Assembly (NCBI GenBank): GCA_937873515.1
Contig: CALMYB010000013.1
Location: 389,780-453,779, forward strand
From: an uncultured Acidobacteriota bacterium
Lineage (GTDB): Bacteria > Acidobacteriota > Blastocatellia > Pyrinomonadales > Pyrinomonadaceae
Reading direction: 5' to 3'
DNA: 64,000 nt
The translations under genes and the position numbers were made by a program. This document shows positions 28,041 through 36,722 of this stretch, in pieces. The stretch's first letter is position 1. Every line of letters starts with the position of its first letter. The notes beneath the pieces were generated by a model, which saw only the letters and a list, made by a program, of their open reading frames with translations, was not told where the DNA came from and did not search any database.

Positions 28041-29402
28041 ATGGATCTGAAATATCAAACAGGATTTGGAAACGAGTTTGCGACCGAAGCGGTTGAGGGT
28101 GCTTTGCCGGTTGGGCGAAATTCGCCGCAGAAGGCGCCGCTCGGGCTTTATGCCGAGCAGTTTTCGGGGACGGCGTTTACGGTGCCGCGAGCGCAGAATC
28201 GACGCACTTGGAAATATCGGATCCGTCCGAGTGTTCTGCATAAGCCTTTCGTGCCGTATTCAGAGGTTCACGGCGAGGCGAAAGCGTCCTTGTTCCGTTC
28301 GACGCCCTTTGACGAGGTTGTGACTACGCCGAATCAACTCCGTTGGGATCCGCTTCCCATTCCAAGCGAACCGACAGATTTTGTTGACGGCATCACCACG
28401 ATCGCGGGCAACGGCGACAGCTTTGGCCAAGTCGGCATCGCGGTGCATATTTATGCCTTTAACAAAGGGATGGGCGACCGCTATTTCTACAACGCCGACG
28501 GCGAGATGCTCATCGTTCCCGAGATGGGCGGTCTGACGATCTATACCGAACTTGGCGCGTTAGCGGTGTCGCCCGGCGAGATATGCTGTATTCCGCGTGG
28601 GTTGAGGTTTAGGGTGGAACTCGCTAAAGAGAACCACCCCGTCGGCGAAACGCCGACATCCCTCCTTCGTAAGGAGGGGAGCTCGGTTGCTCGGGGCTAT
28701 ATCTGCGAGAATTACGGGTCGCAGTTTCGCCTGCCGGAGCTCGGGCCGATCGGCGCGAACTGTCTGGCGAATGCGCGTGATTTCGAAACTCCGGTCGCCT
28801 GGTTCGAAGACAAGGACGGCGAGTGCGAGATCGTTGCGAAATTCGGCGGTCAACTGTGGTCGTGTACGAGCGGACATTCGCCGCTCGATGTCGTCGCATG
28901 GCACGGCAGCAACGTGCCGTATCGCTACGACCTTCGCCGCTTCAACACGATCGGTTCGATCTCCTATGATCATCCGGATCCATCCATTTTCACCGTACTT
29001 ACTTCTCCCTCGGGCGAACCGGGCGTTGCGAATTGCGATTTTGCGATCTTCCCCGAACGATGGCTCGTCGCCGAAGACACTTTCCGTCCGCCGTGGTATC
29101 ACCGCAACACGATGAGCGAGTATATGGGCCTCATCTACGGAGCCTATGACGCGAAGGAAGAAGGTTTCGTACCCGGCGGCGGTTCGCTCCACAATCAGAT
29201 GTCGGCGCACGGCCCCGACCTCGACGCCTTCGAAAAAGCCTCGAACGCTGACCTCAAACCGCAGAAACTCGAAGGCACGATGGCCTTTATGTTCGAATCT
29301 CGCTACATCATCCGCCCGACGCGCTTTGCGATGGAAACTTCAAAACTCCAACACGAATACGGCGAGGTCTGGCAGGGCTTGAAGAAGAATTTTCACAAAT
29401 AG
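28041..29402 (+). CDS. hmgA: Homogentisate 1,2-dioxygenase with in-frame palindromic insert
   Basis: Opens the homogentisate ring to maleylacetoacetate, the step after HppD. 453 residues from the ATG at 28041. N-terminal [26 protein letters not shown] is diagnostic; the iron site lies in the C-terminal half ([44 protein letters not shown]). At LRFRVEL...[10 protein letters not shown], where orthologues have only a few residues, there are about 20 extra residues with [18 protein letters not shown], encoded by the same kind of element as in hppD. Downstream fumarylacetoacetase and maleylacetoacetate isomerase are not in the window. Confidence 0.96.
   Translation: MDLKYQTGFGNEFATEAVEGALPVGRNSPQKAPLGLYAEQFSGTAFTVPRAQNRRTWKYRIRPSVLHKPFVPYSEVHGEAKASLFRSTPFDEVVTTPNQLRWDPLPIPSEPTDFVDGITTIAGNGDSFGQVGIAVHIYAFNKGMGDRYFYNADGEMLIVPEMGGLTIYTELGALAVSPGEICCIPRGLRFRVELAKENHPVGETPTSLLRKEGSSVARGYICENYGSQFRLPELGPIGANCLANARDFETPVAWFEDKDGECEIVAKFGGQLWSCTSGHSPLDVVAWHGSNVPYRYDLRRFNTIGSISYDHPDPSIFTVLTSPSGEPGVANCDFAIFPERWLVAEDTFRPPWYHRNTMSEYMGLIYGAYDAKEEGFVPGGGSLHNQMSAHGPDLDAFEKASNADLKPQKLEGTMAFMFESRYIIRPTRFAMETSKLQHEYGEVWQGLKKNFHK
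28629..28683 (+). repeat. Protein-coding palindromic element, copy 2 (in hmgA)
   Basis: 55 bp, two hairpins: GTCGGCG/CGCCGAC with loop AAA at 28641-28657, and a perfect CCCTCCTT/AAGGAGGG stem with loop CGT at 28660-28678. It is read in the same frame as copy 1. The changed base pair in the first stem (C-G to G-C) is compensated. Confidence 0.88.
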
Positions 29403-29503
29403 AAACACTTGAAACCGGCCTTGATCTTACCCGCAGCGTCGGTCGGTCCGCTTACCAACTGCCCGTCCGAGGAGTATCCTAGAGACATAGGAGTAAATAA
29501 CTT

Positions 29504-29959
29504 ATGTCTATCAAACGAACATCAGAAGCAAAGTGGAACGGCAGTGTCTCAGAAGGCAGCGGCGAGGTAAAGCTCGGCAGCGGTGCATTCGCGGGGCCGT
29601 ATTCTTTCAACTCGCGTTTTGGCGACGACACGAAGGCCACGAACCCTGAGGAATTGATCGCTGCGGCACACGCAGGCTGTTTTTCGATGGCGTTCTCGCT
29701 GATCCTCGGCAAATCCGGCTTTACGCCAAAGAGCATCGAGACAAAGGCGAGCGTATATATCGAAAAGCAAGGCGAGGGCTTTGCGATCCCGAAGATCGAA
29801 CTCGTAACCGTCGCGGAAGTGCCGGGCATCTCTAACGAAGAGTTCCAGACCATCGCCGAAACCGCAAAGGCGAATTGTCCGGTCTCAAAGGTGCTGGCCG
29901 CCGCCGAGATCACGCTCGACGCGACGCTAAAGGAAAAATCACGAAGAATGGGAGGATGA
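29504..29959 (+). CDS. OsmC-family hydroperoxide reductase
   Basis: 151 residues. OsmC proteins reduce organic peroxides with two cysteines. Both are present: HAGCFSMAFSLIL near residue 58 and AKANCPVSKVLAAAEITLDA near 126. The N-terminal RTSEAKWNGSVSEGSGEVKLGSGAF beta region is typical of the OsmC/SACOL1771 branch. The stop is followed with no gap by the ATG of the nuclease-like gene; GGAGG in its last codons serves that gene. Confidence 0.93.
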   Translation: MSIKRTSEAKWNGSVSEGSGEVKLGSGAFAGPYSFNSRFGDDTKATNPEELIAAAHAGCFSMAFSLILGKSGFTPKSIETKASVYIEKQGEGFAIPKIELVTVAEVPGISNEEFQTIAETAKANCPVSKVLAAAEITLDATLKEKSRRMGG

Positions 29960-30877
29960 ATGGCGAATCTATTTTGGAAGACGAAAGACGGTACTAAAAG
30001 TCTGGTTTCGACCCCATTCAAGACCGAAGAAGAGTTTGAAACGCTTGTTTTCAACACGCGGGAAATTCTAGAAGACATCTTTCTGCTAAAACGACAGATT
30101 CGTGGCGGCGGGAAGGCAGGAATACCAGACATTATCGGCATCGACAGTGACGGCAATATTTGCATTATTGAAATGAAAAATGTAACGGTTGATGCCTCAA
30201 TCATTCCACAGGTATTGGAATATGCGTTTTGGGCAGAGACCAATCCAGATTCAATAAAATCCCTGTGGTTGGAATGCGAAAATAAGCCAGACGATATCTC
30301 CGTCAGCTGGGAGGAATTCAATGTTCGCATAATCGTGATAGCCCCAACAATACTTCGTTCGACACTAGCGATCGTTGACAAAATTAACTATCAAGTCGAC
30401 CTGATAGAAGCCAAACGATGGGTTGAGGGCGGAGACACACTACTCTTGGTTAATCGATTGGAACCCGAAGAACGAAAGGGCCGGACGCGTCCAGTAAAAG
30501 GCTTGGAAACTTACGATGCGGAATTCTACATGCATGAATACAACAAGACGAGTGCTCAAGAATTCCTTCGTTATGTTCGGCGCGTCGAAAAATTGATTGC
30601 TCAAAATGGATGGAATCTCGAAACTAAGTATAACAAGCATTACTGTAGTTTTAAGGCTGGTTTTCGCATTGCTTTCGGGATAAAGTTCATTGGCACTAAG
30701 ACTTTTGCATTCTTTTTCAAGTTATCTGAGATCGAGGTTAAGAGTAGCGGATTTAAAATGACAAAATATGAGTCGCAATGGAAAGAAGCTAATTTCAACA
30801 TCGAGCCAGGAAAAACGCAGGTTGGCGACTTCCAGCCACTTTTTGAATTGGCATATCGTCGATTAACAGGTGAGTAG
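29960..30877 (+). CDS. PD-(D/E)XK nuclease-like protein (DUF91/NucS-like)
   Basis: 305 residues, AT-richer than its neighbours, suggesting acquisition. The restriction-endonuclease fold signature is clear: GIPDIIGIDSDGNICIIEMKN near residues 53-73 (D, then E-x-K), preceded by a helix FETLVFNTREILEDIFLLKRQI and followed by PQVLEYAFWAE. The C-terminal 130 residues (YNKTSAQEFLRYVRRVEKLIAQNGW ... SFKAGFRIAFGIKF) may bind DNA. Family members include NucS/EndoMS and defence nucleases, but no partner gene is adjacent. It directly follows osmC and overlaps the alpha/beta hydrolase by eight bases. Confidence 0.75.
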   Translation: MANLFWKTKDGTKSLVSTPFKTEEEFETLVFNTREILEDIFLLKRQIRGGGKAGIPDIIGIDSDGNICIIEMKNVTVDASIIPQVLEYAFWAETNPDSIKSLWLECENKPDDISVSWEEFNVRIIVIAPTILRSTLAIVDKINYQVDLIEAKRWVEGGDTLLLVNRLEPEERKGRTRPVKGLETYDAEFYMHEYNKTSAQEFLRYVRRVEKLIAQNGWNLETKYNKHYCSFKAGFRIAFGIKFIGTKTFAFFFKLSEIEVKSSGFKMTKYESQWKEANFNIEPGKTQVGDFQPLFELAYRRLTGE

Positions 30878-31547
30878 TTCTGAAACAAGATTTACAGCAT
30901 CTCCCGAAAAGGGTGGGGTGTCGGCGATTTTGATGCGGCCCGCGGGGGCGACGCATCTGCTTGTGCTCGGGCATGGTGCGGGTGCGGACATGCGGCACGC
31001 GTCGATGCAGAAGATCGCCGAGGCTCTTGCCGAAAGGCAGATAGCGACGTTCCGCTACAACTTTCCTTTCAAAGAGAATGGCCGCGGCGGCGTCGATTCG
31101 CCGAAGGTCGCGACGGCGACGGTGCGCGCCGCGGTCGCCGAAGCCGGAAGGCTCGAACCGAAACTCACGCTGCTTGCCGGCGGACATTCATTCGGCGGGC
31201 GAATGACGACGACGGCGCAATCGCAAGAGCCGCTCGACGGCGTCAAAGCACTCGTTCTCTTCTCGTTTCCGCTGCACGCGCCGAATCGGCCTGACGACAC
31301 GCGTGCCACCCATTTGAGCTCGATAAAAATTCCGATGCTCTTTCTTTCGGGCACGCGCGACGCGCTGAATGATCTCGATCTGTTCCGCCCCGTGATCCAA
31401 AACCTCGGCGGCCACGCTACGCTTCACACGATCGACACCGCCGATCACAGTTACAAGGTCTTGAAGAGGACGCGTGCCTCTGATGAAGATGTCTTCGCCG
31501 AGATGGCACGCACAACGAGGGATTGGATAACATCGAACAAGATATGA
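30870..31547 (+). CDS. Alpha/beta hydrolase (KANL3/Tex30-like)
   Basis: 225 residues from a GTG that overlaps the upstream stop. The catalytic set of the alpha/beta fold is visible: nucleophile elbow GGHSFGGRM near residue 104, acid in LFLSGTRDALNDL near 165, and His in DTADHSYKVL near 192. N-terminal LLVLGHGAGADMRHASM carries the oxyanion-hole HG. It resembles the TEX30/dienelactone-hydrolase branch; substrate unknown. Confidence 0.88.
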   Translation: MSSSETRFTASPEKGGVSAILMRPAGATHLLVLGHGAGADMRHASMQKIAEALAERQIATFRYNFPFKENGRGGVDSPKVATATVRAAVAEAGRLEPKLTLLAGGHSFGGRMTTTAQSQEPLDGVKALVLFSFPLHAPNRPDDTRATHLSSIKIPMLFLSGTRDALNDLDLFRPVIQNLGGHATLHTIDTADHSYKVLKRTRASDEDVFAEMARTTRDWITSNKI

Positions 31548-31564
31548 GGAGAGTTGAAAAACGA

Positions 31565-32011
31565 ATGAGAGCAATGACACGGCTCGCGGCGTTTGCCGCA
31601 TTTTTGCTATTCACGGGCATTGCCGTCTCCGGGCAGACCGCTCAGGCTACGCAGACCATCCAGAAGACACCCGAGCAGGTCGTCCAAAGCCTCGTCGATG
31701 CTTACAACGCCCGCGACATCGAAGGAATCTTAAAGGCATACAGCCCGGAATCGACCGCATACGCGCTGCCGAGCGGCGAGGTCATTCTAAAAGGACACGA
31801 TGCGATCCGAAAGAAGTTCGCACGCGTACTCGAACCGAATATGAAACTCAAGGTCGAGATCGTCAGCCGCATCGTTGACGGCAAATTCGTTATCGATAAG
31901 GAAAAGATCAGCGGCACCGCGGACGGCAAACCCATTGAGTTCTTCGGAACCGTGATCTATGAGATCGCGGACGGCGTGATCCAACGCGAGTGGTACCCAA
32001 GACAGCAGTGA
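31565..32011 (+). CDS. Secreted SnoaL/NTF2-like protein
   Basis: 148 residues from the ATG at 31565, which gives a clean signal peptide (MTRLAAFAAFLLFTGIAVSGQ); an upstream start at 31523 would overlap the previous gene more. The mature part is an NTF2 fold: PEQVVQSLVDAYNARDIEGILKAYSPESTAYALPSGEVILKGHDAIRKKFARVLE, then strands ending VIYEIADGVIQREWYP. Such domains bind small ligands or act as isomerases or hydrolases; role unknown. Confidence 0.85.
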   Translation: MRAMTRLAAFAAFLLFTGIAVSGQTAQATQTIQKTPEQVVQSLVDAYNARDIEGILKAYSPESTAYALPSGEVILKGHDAIRKKFARVLEPNMKLKVEIVSRIVDGKFVIDKEKISGTADGKPIEFFGTVIYEIADGVIQREWYPRQQ

Positions 32012-32023
32012 GAGGTCCGGCTT

Positions 32024-32329
32024 ATGTGCAGGAATATCAAGACGCTTTATAATTTCGATCCGCTGGCGACGAGCAGCGAGGTGAACGCATCGGCTCTGCA
32101 GTTCGTGCGAAAGCTGTCGGGGATGAACAAGCCTTCGAAGGCGAACGAAGAGGCTTTCGACCTTGCCGTCGAACGCGTCGCGGCCGCCGCACAGGAAATG
32201 CTCAACTCGCTCGTTACCACCGCCGCACCCCGCGACCGCGAAACCGAAGCCGCCAAAGCCAAAGCCCGAGCCGCGATCCGATACGGCAGATATTCGGAAT
32301 TCGATTCCGGAGAAAACGGTCACGCCTAA
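32024..32329 (+). CDS. DUF2277 family protein
   Basis: 101 residues, the usual length. The opening MCRNIKTLYNFDPLATSSEVNASALQFVRKLSGMNKPSKANEEAFDLAV is almost the family consensus, and the C-terminus has PRDRETEAAKAKARAAIRYGR. No function is established. GAGAGG lies about seven bases before the ATG. It follows the NTF2-like gene by 12 bases. Confidence 0.93.
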   Translation: MCRNIKTLYNFDPLATSSEVNASALQFVRKLSGMNKPSKANEEAFDLAVERVAAAAQEMLNSLVTTAAPRDRETEAAKAKARAAIRYGRYSEFDSGENGHA

Positions 32330-32372
32330 AGAGATCGTTCTTTACAAGCCCAGTAATGTGTAAATAAGTGGG

Positions 32373-33137
32373 GTGTTTAGCAAAGTAGGTAAATTTTATT
32401 TTGGCCTCGGATTATTGCTGTTCGTCGTGATACCGACATTCGGACAGAACCCGAACGGGCCGCACTATCTTGGCTCTATCAGTCGTGGAGACGAAGACGT
32501 GGCTGAGAACGTTTATCGGTTTCGCGAGATGGCCCGCTCGAGCCGTAGAACTAAGGCCGACGCTATAGTCTTGCGGATTTGCTCAAGCCAACCTCTACCG
32601 ATTGCACTCGCCGCGGCCTCATACGACCCGTTGTGGGTCGCGCAAAAAATCGGTAATGACACGGAACACGTAATCCTCTTGCGCACTTCACCGAAAGATT
32701 GCAACCGAGCTTCCGGTGAAGGAACCATCGAAGTATGGTTTGCAGAGAATACCGACTCAATCCCGAAATTTAGAGAGTCCTACAAAGCGAGCGATCTATT
32801 CATGCAAAGTGTTGTTTCGAAAGATGATTGGTTCCAGGGTCTTATTAGCGAGGCCGTCACGCCCGCCAATTTTCTCGAAATCATTAAAGAGGCATCTGCA
32901 GTTGCGGAATCAAAACGATGCTCCTTAATAGTCTTCCAAGTGTCGAAAGATCCGAACCCCACGCTTACAATAAACTTGAGATCGGCCCAATCCCAACTAA
33001 TTGCGAACGGAATCCCGAAGGATCGAATTGTGGTTCTCTATCGGAATGACGCGAATGCGGAAAATTCTTCTAGATTCCCAGATATAGCCATCGTTGGGAA
33101 GTCCGTGAAAGCTCGGACCGAGGCCATCCAACCGTAA
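32373..33137 (+). CDS. Secreted protein, unknown function
   Basis: 254 residues from a GTG. Signal peptide (FSKVGKFYFGLGLLLFVVIPTFGQ). No family recognised; the mature part contains ADAIVLRICSSQPLPIALAAASYD and a C-terminal RSAQSQLIANGIPKDRIVVLYRND that resembles an OmpA-type or periplasmic alpha/beta repeat in style only. AT-richer than core genes. Confidence 0.62.
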   Translation: MFSKVGKFYFGLGLLLFVVIPTFGQNPNGPHYLGSISRGDEDVAENVYRFREMARSSRRTKADAIVLRICSSQPLPIALAAASYDPLWVAQKIGNDTEHVILLRTSPKDCNRASGEGTIEVWFAENTDSIPKFRESYKASDLFMQSVVSKDDWFQGLISEAVTPANFLEIIKEASAVAESKRCSLIVFQVSKDPNPTLTINLRSAQSQLIANGIPKDRIVVLYRNDANAENSSRFPDIAIVGKSVKARTEAIQP

Positions 33138-33211
33138 TTTCCGATGGCGAAGGCCGGCGTCAGAGCATTTCAAACTTTTTCAACTCGACCTTTCGAGAAT
33201 AGTGAGTAGCT

Positions 33212-33757
33212 ATGAAACAACAGATTTTCATTCTGACAACAGTTGTCTTTGCGGCGATTTGTGTGGTATCGGCTAGTGGGCAGACCTCCGCGAGAGCTGA
33301 GACCACCAAAGGCGTATGCCCTGTACGGTCTGCTTCGGAGTTGAAAACGTTGGGCAATCTCTCCGAAAAGGACGAACTTCGGTACCATACTCCTATTCGC
33401 TACATAATCGTCTACAACGAGATCGGACCTACGGGTATTCGAGAGATCGAAATATTCATGAACGAATCGAACATTAATGAAAGAGACTTGCGAACGGTCT
33501 TTTGTTGGATTGGCCAGCGGTTTCCCTCACCTGTCGCCTTAGAGGTCAAGGTCCATACGAATCTCAACGCCGTCGAAACCCCGGAAGAACGAGAACTCCT
33601 GAAAGATGGCGAGGATAGTCGCTTCTCCAAATATTATGGCCGGTATAAGGAAGCTTCCTATAGTAGATTCGATGATGGACGCGAGACTTTTCTTTACACG
33701 ACAGACCTGTCGGAAATCAGACAGAGACTTATTGTGATCCGTGAGGCTGCTCATTAG
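33212..33757 (+). CDS. Secreted protein, unknown function
   Basis: 181 residues. Signal peptide (MKQQIFILTTVVFAAICVVSASGQ). The mature part has IRYIIVYNEIGPTGIREIEIFMNESNINERDLRTVFCWIGQRFPSPVALEVKVHTNL, an alpha/beta pattern without a known motif. It follows another secreted protein by 74 bp and precedes the palindrome array. Confidence 0.62.
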   Translation: MKQQIFILTTVVFAAICVVSASGQTSARAETTKGVCPVRSASELKTLGNLSEKDELRYHTPIRYIIVYNEIGPTGIREIEIFMNESNINERDLRTVFCWIGQRFPSPVALEVKVHTNLNAVETPEERELLKDGEDSRFSKYYGRYKEASYSRFDDGRETFLYTTDLSEIRQRLIVIREAAH

Positions 33758-34352
33758 GGCTAACATGTGTGGGTGGTTGTGAACCGCAGGGATTTTATGG
33801 CGTTTGGCGAAGAGGCGGCACGAATTCGAAACGCGGAGTGCGGAGTGTCTTTGAACCTTGAACTTTGAACGTGTTTTTGGCTTGCCCTTTGGCAGTGCGG
33901 GCTGGGTTCTTGGGACACAGATCCCCAAGTTTTGCAAAGAACGCAACCGGGCCTGCCCGTTTGGCGCCCCGAATATCACGGAGCTCGCTTTGGCGAGCGA
34001 CAGAAGCCTTTGTCGGCGGCTAAAGCCGCCTCCGAAGGTGGGTTGGCTGTGGCTTGCTACAAACGTGCGGCTCCGACGGAGCCAAGAAGGTTTCGTCCCC
34101 GTAGGGGACGCGAGATCATAGCCCAGGGTAAGGCCGCTGAATTGCCACGAACTTCAGCTCGTGGTTAGCTTCTCCTCAATATTCTGCCGGAGCGTGCAAA
34201 GCATGCGACTGAGAGAAGTCGGCGGCCGAGCCGCCTCCTGGGAATTCATTTTCCGTCCTAAACACGCCGTAAACGACGTGGCTATGCGAAGCCATTGTCG
34301 GCGGCCGAGCCGCCTCCGGCTTGGAATTTGGCGGCCGTGCCAATAGCCGCGG
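33758..34352. repeat. Second palindromic repeat array
   Basis: Gene-free 595 bp. It carries tandem TTGAAC units at 33851-33870, then GGAGCTCGCTTTGGCGAGC (33979), GGCGGCTAAAGCCGCC (34015), GGCTCCGACGGAGCC (34069), GTCCCCGTAGGGGAC (34096), CCACGAACTTCAGCTCGTGG (34144), two GGCGGCCGAGCCGCC (34222 and 34301) and ACGCCGTAAACGACGT (34265). The segment 34065-34135 is the inverse of 16484-16555, and 34219-34315 the inverse of 16314-16413, module for module. Confidence 0.85.
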
Positions 34353-35093
34353 CTAATCCATTTCGCTTTCGTCGATGTCGAAGTTGGCGTAAACCTTTTG
34401 GACGTCGTCGTTGTCGTCGAGGGCGTCGTAGAGTTTTAGCATGGTCTTAGCGTCGCCGCCTTCGAGTTTTATGTAGTTCTGAGGAATTTGCGAGATCTCG
34501 GCGGCCTGCGGTTCGATGCCGGCGGCCTTGATCGCTTCGAGCACGGTGTCGAAGGCGTCCGGAGCCGTGTATATCTCGAAGACATCGCCTTCGTCCTGCA
34601 TATCGTCGGCACCAGCTTCGATCGCGATCTCGAAAAGCTCGTCCTCGCTCTTTGCTGCCTTATCGACGACGATGTAGCCCTTCTTGTCGAACATCCAAGC
34701 GACCGAGCCGGATTCGCCCATATTGCCGCCGTTCTTTGAGAAAATGTGGCGAATTTCGGCGACGGTGCGATTGCGGTTATCGGTCAGGCCCTCGACCATC
34801 ACGGCGACGCCGTTCGGGCCGTAGCCCTCGTACATCACCTCGTCGTAGGATACGCCTTCGAGCTCGCCCGTGCCGCGTTTGATGGCGCGGTCGATCGTGT
34901 CGTTCGGCATATTCTGGCCTTTCGCGTCGTTGACGACCTTGCGAAGACGCGCATTCGAATCGACATCGCCGCTGCCGCCTGTGCGGGCCGCGACCGTGAT
35001 CTCCTTGATGAGCTTCGTGAAGATCTTGCCGCGTTTTGCGTCGAGCGCACCTTTCTTGTGCTTAATTGTGTGCCATTTGGAATGTCCTGACAT
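34353..35093 (-). CDS. YebC/PmpR family protein
   Basis: 246 residues, the usual length. Start [37 protein letters not shown] and [22 protein letters not shown] are near-consensus. YebC proteins were described as transcription regulators; recent work links several to relief of ribosome stalling at proline-rich stretches. The C-terminus ends in acidic [14 protein letters not shown], also typical. Monocistronic by appearance. Confidence 0.96.
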   Translation of the reverse strand: MSGHSKWHTIKHKKGALDAKRGKIFTKLIKEITVAARTGGSGDVDSNARLRKVVNDAKGQNMPNDTIDRAIKRGTGELEGVSYDEVMYEGYGPNGVAVMVEGLTDNRNRTVAEIRHIFSKNGGNMGESGSVAWMFDKKGYIVVDKAAKSEDELFEIAIEAGADDMQDEGDVFEIYTAPDAFDTVLEAIKAAGIEPQAAEISQIPQNYIKLEGGDAKTMLKLYDALDDNDDVQKVYANFDIDESEMD

Positions 35094-35163
35094 TTACGAA
35101 TCGTCCTTTTTGACCAGTATTGATATATATAGCGAGATCGCCGAAGCTGTTAAATAAGAATCC

Positions 35164-35247
35164 CATTCTTTGCGAACTTGGTGTCTTTGCTTGGCGACCT
35201 TTGCGTTAAAAACGGAAGGTAAACGCAAAGGCCGCAAAGTTCGCGAA
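35164..35247. repeat. Inverted repeat with CTTTGCG arms
   Basis: TTTGCGAACTT near 35168 pairs with AAGTTCGCGAA near 35237, and ACCTTTGCGTT (35199) pairs with AACGCAAAGG (35223). An imperfect hairpin of about 84 bp in the 247-bp gap between yggU and yebC. Probably a dispersed intergenic repeat; it could also help end transcription. Confidence 0.7.
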
Positions 35248-35340
35248 GGTCCCTGAGGATAAGTTTCAAAAGATCGTTTTCTTACCGCATCGCCATTTCA
35301 GACAGCCCTTTCCGCCTGTTTTATCGAAACTGAAAATATA

Positions 35341-35664
35341 TCACGACGATTTTCTTACGGACAAACGGGCATCGCCGCTTCGGCCGGTGGCCTCTTCGAG
35401 ATCGGCGGTAGTTATTCCGGTAACCCGCAGCCGCTTTGCCTTCGAAGCTTGACCTGAAACGATCTCGACGTTGCTTTTCGCAATGTCCAGCAACTTAGCG
35501 AAGAACTTTATTAATTCCGCATTGGCGGCTCCCTCGACCGGCGGCGATGCCACACGTACTTTCAAGATACCGTCTAACGTTCCAACGATCTCCGTCTTTG
35601 ACGCTCTTGGAATAACGCGAACTTTGAATTCAACTCCGTCCGCAGTGGTTCTAATATCGAGCAT
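35341..35664 (-). CDS. DUF167/YggU family protein
   Basis: 107 residues. The DUF167 signature is clear: VEFKVRVIPRASKTEIVGTLDGILKVRVASPPVEGAANAELIKFFAKLL and VEIVSGQASKAKRLRV. Function unknown. It starts three bases after the YggT-like gene, the common yggT-yggU order. Confidence 0.93.
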   Translation of the reverse strand: MLDIRTTADGVEFKVRVIPRASKTEIVGTLDGILKVRVASPPVEGAANAELIKFFAKLLDIAKSNVEIVSGQASKAKRLRVTGITTADLEEATGRSGDARLSVRKSS

Positions 35665-35667
35665 CTT

Positions 35668-36258
35668 CTATCGTACGAACACACGCAGAACGACCGACTG
35701 CAGCACCCAGATGATCAGCAAAACGATCATCGCCGACAGGTCGAACATCCCGACCGGCGGTATCCAGCGTTGAAAAGGCACGAGTATAGGATCCGTAACG
35801 CGGCGTACGAAGCCAAGGAATGACCCGCGTGAAAAGACGAACCAGGAGGCGATAAATCTGACAAAGATCAAGAGAACCAGAATGCTGAGTATGCCGTAAA
35901 GGACGAACCCGATCACGGTGCTCGCGCTCCCTCTTAGAAGACCGAGGAGCAGGCCGTCGATGACAAAGAAGGTGTTCGCGATCACCTGTGTTAGAAAATA
36001 TGCGAGGATCAATGCGACCAGTAGCGTTATAAGCGGTCCATAACGCGTGTTAACGCCGTACGTCGCAAGCATACGCGCTGCCGGATAGACCCATTTCTCT
36101 GTGCGTCGGCGAATCAAAAATGCGAATTTTCCGACCTTGCCGAAAGGATTCGGATCCGCGTATGTGAGCACAAGACGCAGTATCAAGAGCGACGCAACGA
36201 CCGCAAATGCGATCCAGATCACCAAAAAAACGATCGGATAAACGGTCAAAGAAAGCAT
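35668..36258 (-). CDS. YggT family membrane protein
   Basis: 196 residues with about five membrane helices and two YggT-type units, the second containing ILLIFVRFIASWFVFSRGSFLGFVRRVTDPILVPFQRWIPPVGMFDLSAMIVLLIIWVLQ, where R-x-x-TDP..P.R..IPP.G..D.S is diagnostic. The family is linked to osmotic or cell-division processes without firm function. First gene of a pair with yggU. Confidence 0.92.
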   Translation of the reverse strand: MLSLTVYPIVFLVIWIAFAVVASLLILRLVLTYADPNPFGKVGKFAFLIRRRTEKWVYPAARMLATYGVNTRYGPLITLLVALILAYFLTQVIANTFFVIDGLLLGLLRGSASTVIGFVLYGILSILVLLIFVRFIASWFVFSRGSFLGFVRRVTDPILVPFQRWIPPVGMFDLSAMIVLLIIWVLQSVVLRVFVR

Positions 36259-36509
36259 ATTCGTTTAGACTCGGGAGCAACGCCTGTCGATCGGGCCGCG
36301 TATCTTGACCATTTTGCCGCGACCAACACACTTTCAATATATCAGACGCGGAGAAAGTCATCTTATTCTGCGGGAGTTTCTTCGGACTTTCCAAGCTTGC
36401 CGGCCAGTTTGCGGCTCTGCGGGACACGTTCTGCCTACACCCGCGCTTTCCGGAATTGTCCAAAGGCCGCGAATCCTGTATTCTCAAATCTTCGCCCGTA
36501 AACGAATGT

Positions 36510-36596
36510 GCGGACGTGGCGGAACTGGTAGACGCGCAGGTCTCAGAAGCCTGTTCTGGTTACAGAGTGGAAGTTCGATTCTTCTCGTCCGCACCA
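36510..36596 (+). tRNA. tRNA-Leu (anticodon CAG)
   Basis: Folds as a class II tRNA: acceptor GCGGACG/CGTCCGC, anticodon stem CAGGT/GCCTG around loop CTCAGAA (anticodon CAG), a long variable arm, T-arm GGAAGTTCGATTCTTC and an encoded CCA end at 36594-36596. Confidence 0.96.
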
Positions 36597-36722
36597 AATT
36601 TATTCGCCCCCTATTGCGGTGATCTGAGGGTCATCGACAGTTTGCCCAAGACTCTTTCCCCATCATTCCACCTCAAGTAACTCGGCGAATGTCATGTTGG
36701 CTGTCGATCTCCGTCAACGTGT

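Noticed and set aside
22620..29402. Phe/Tyr block with two TA pairs as a prophage or integrative element
   Set aside because: No integrase, phage structural gene or attachment-site duplication; the catabolic genes are typical chromosomal genes.
36456..36680. Short open frames across the tRNA-Leu region
   Set aside because: They read through the tRNA gene and have no protein resemblance.
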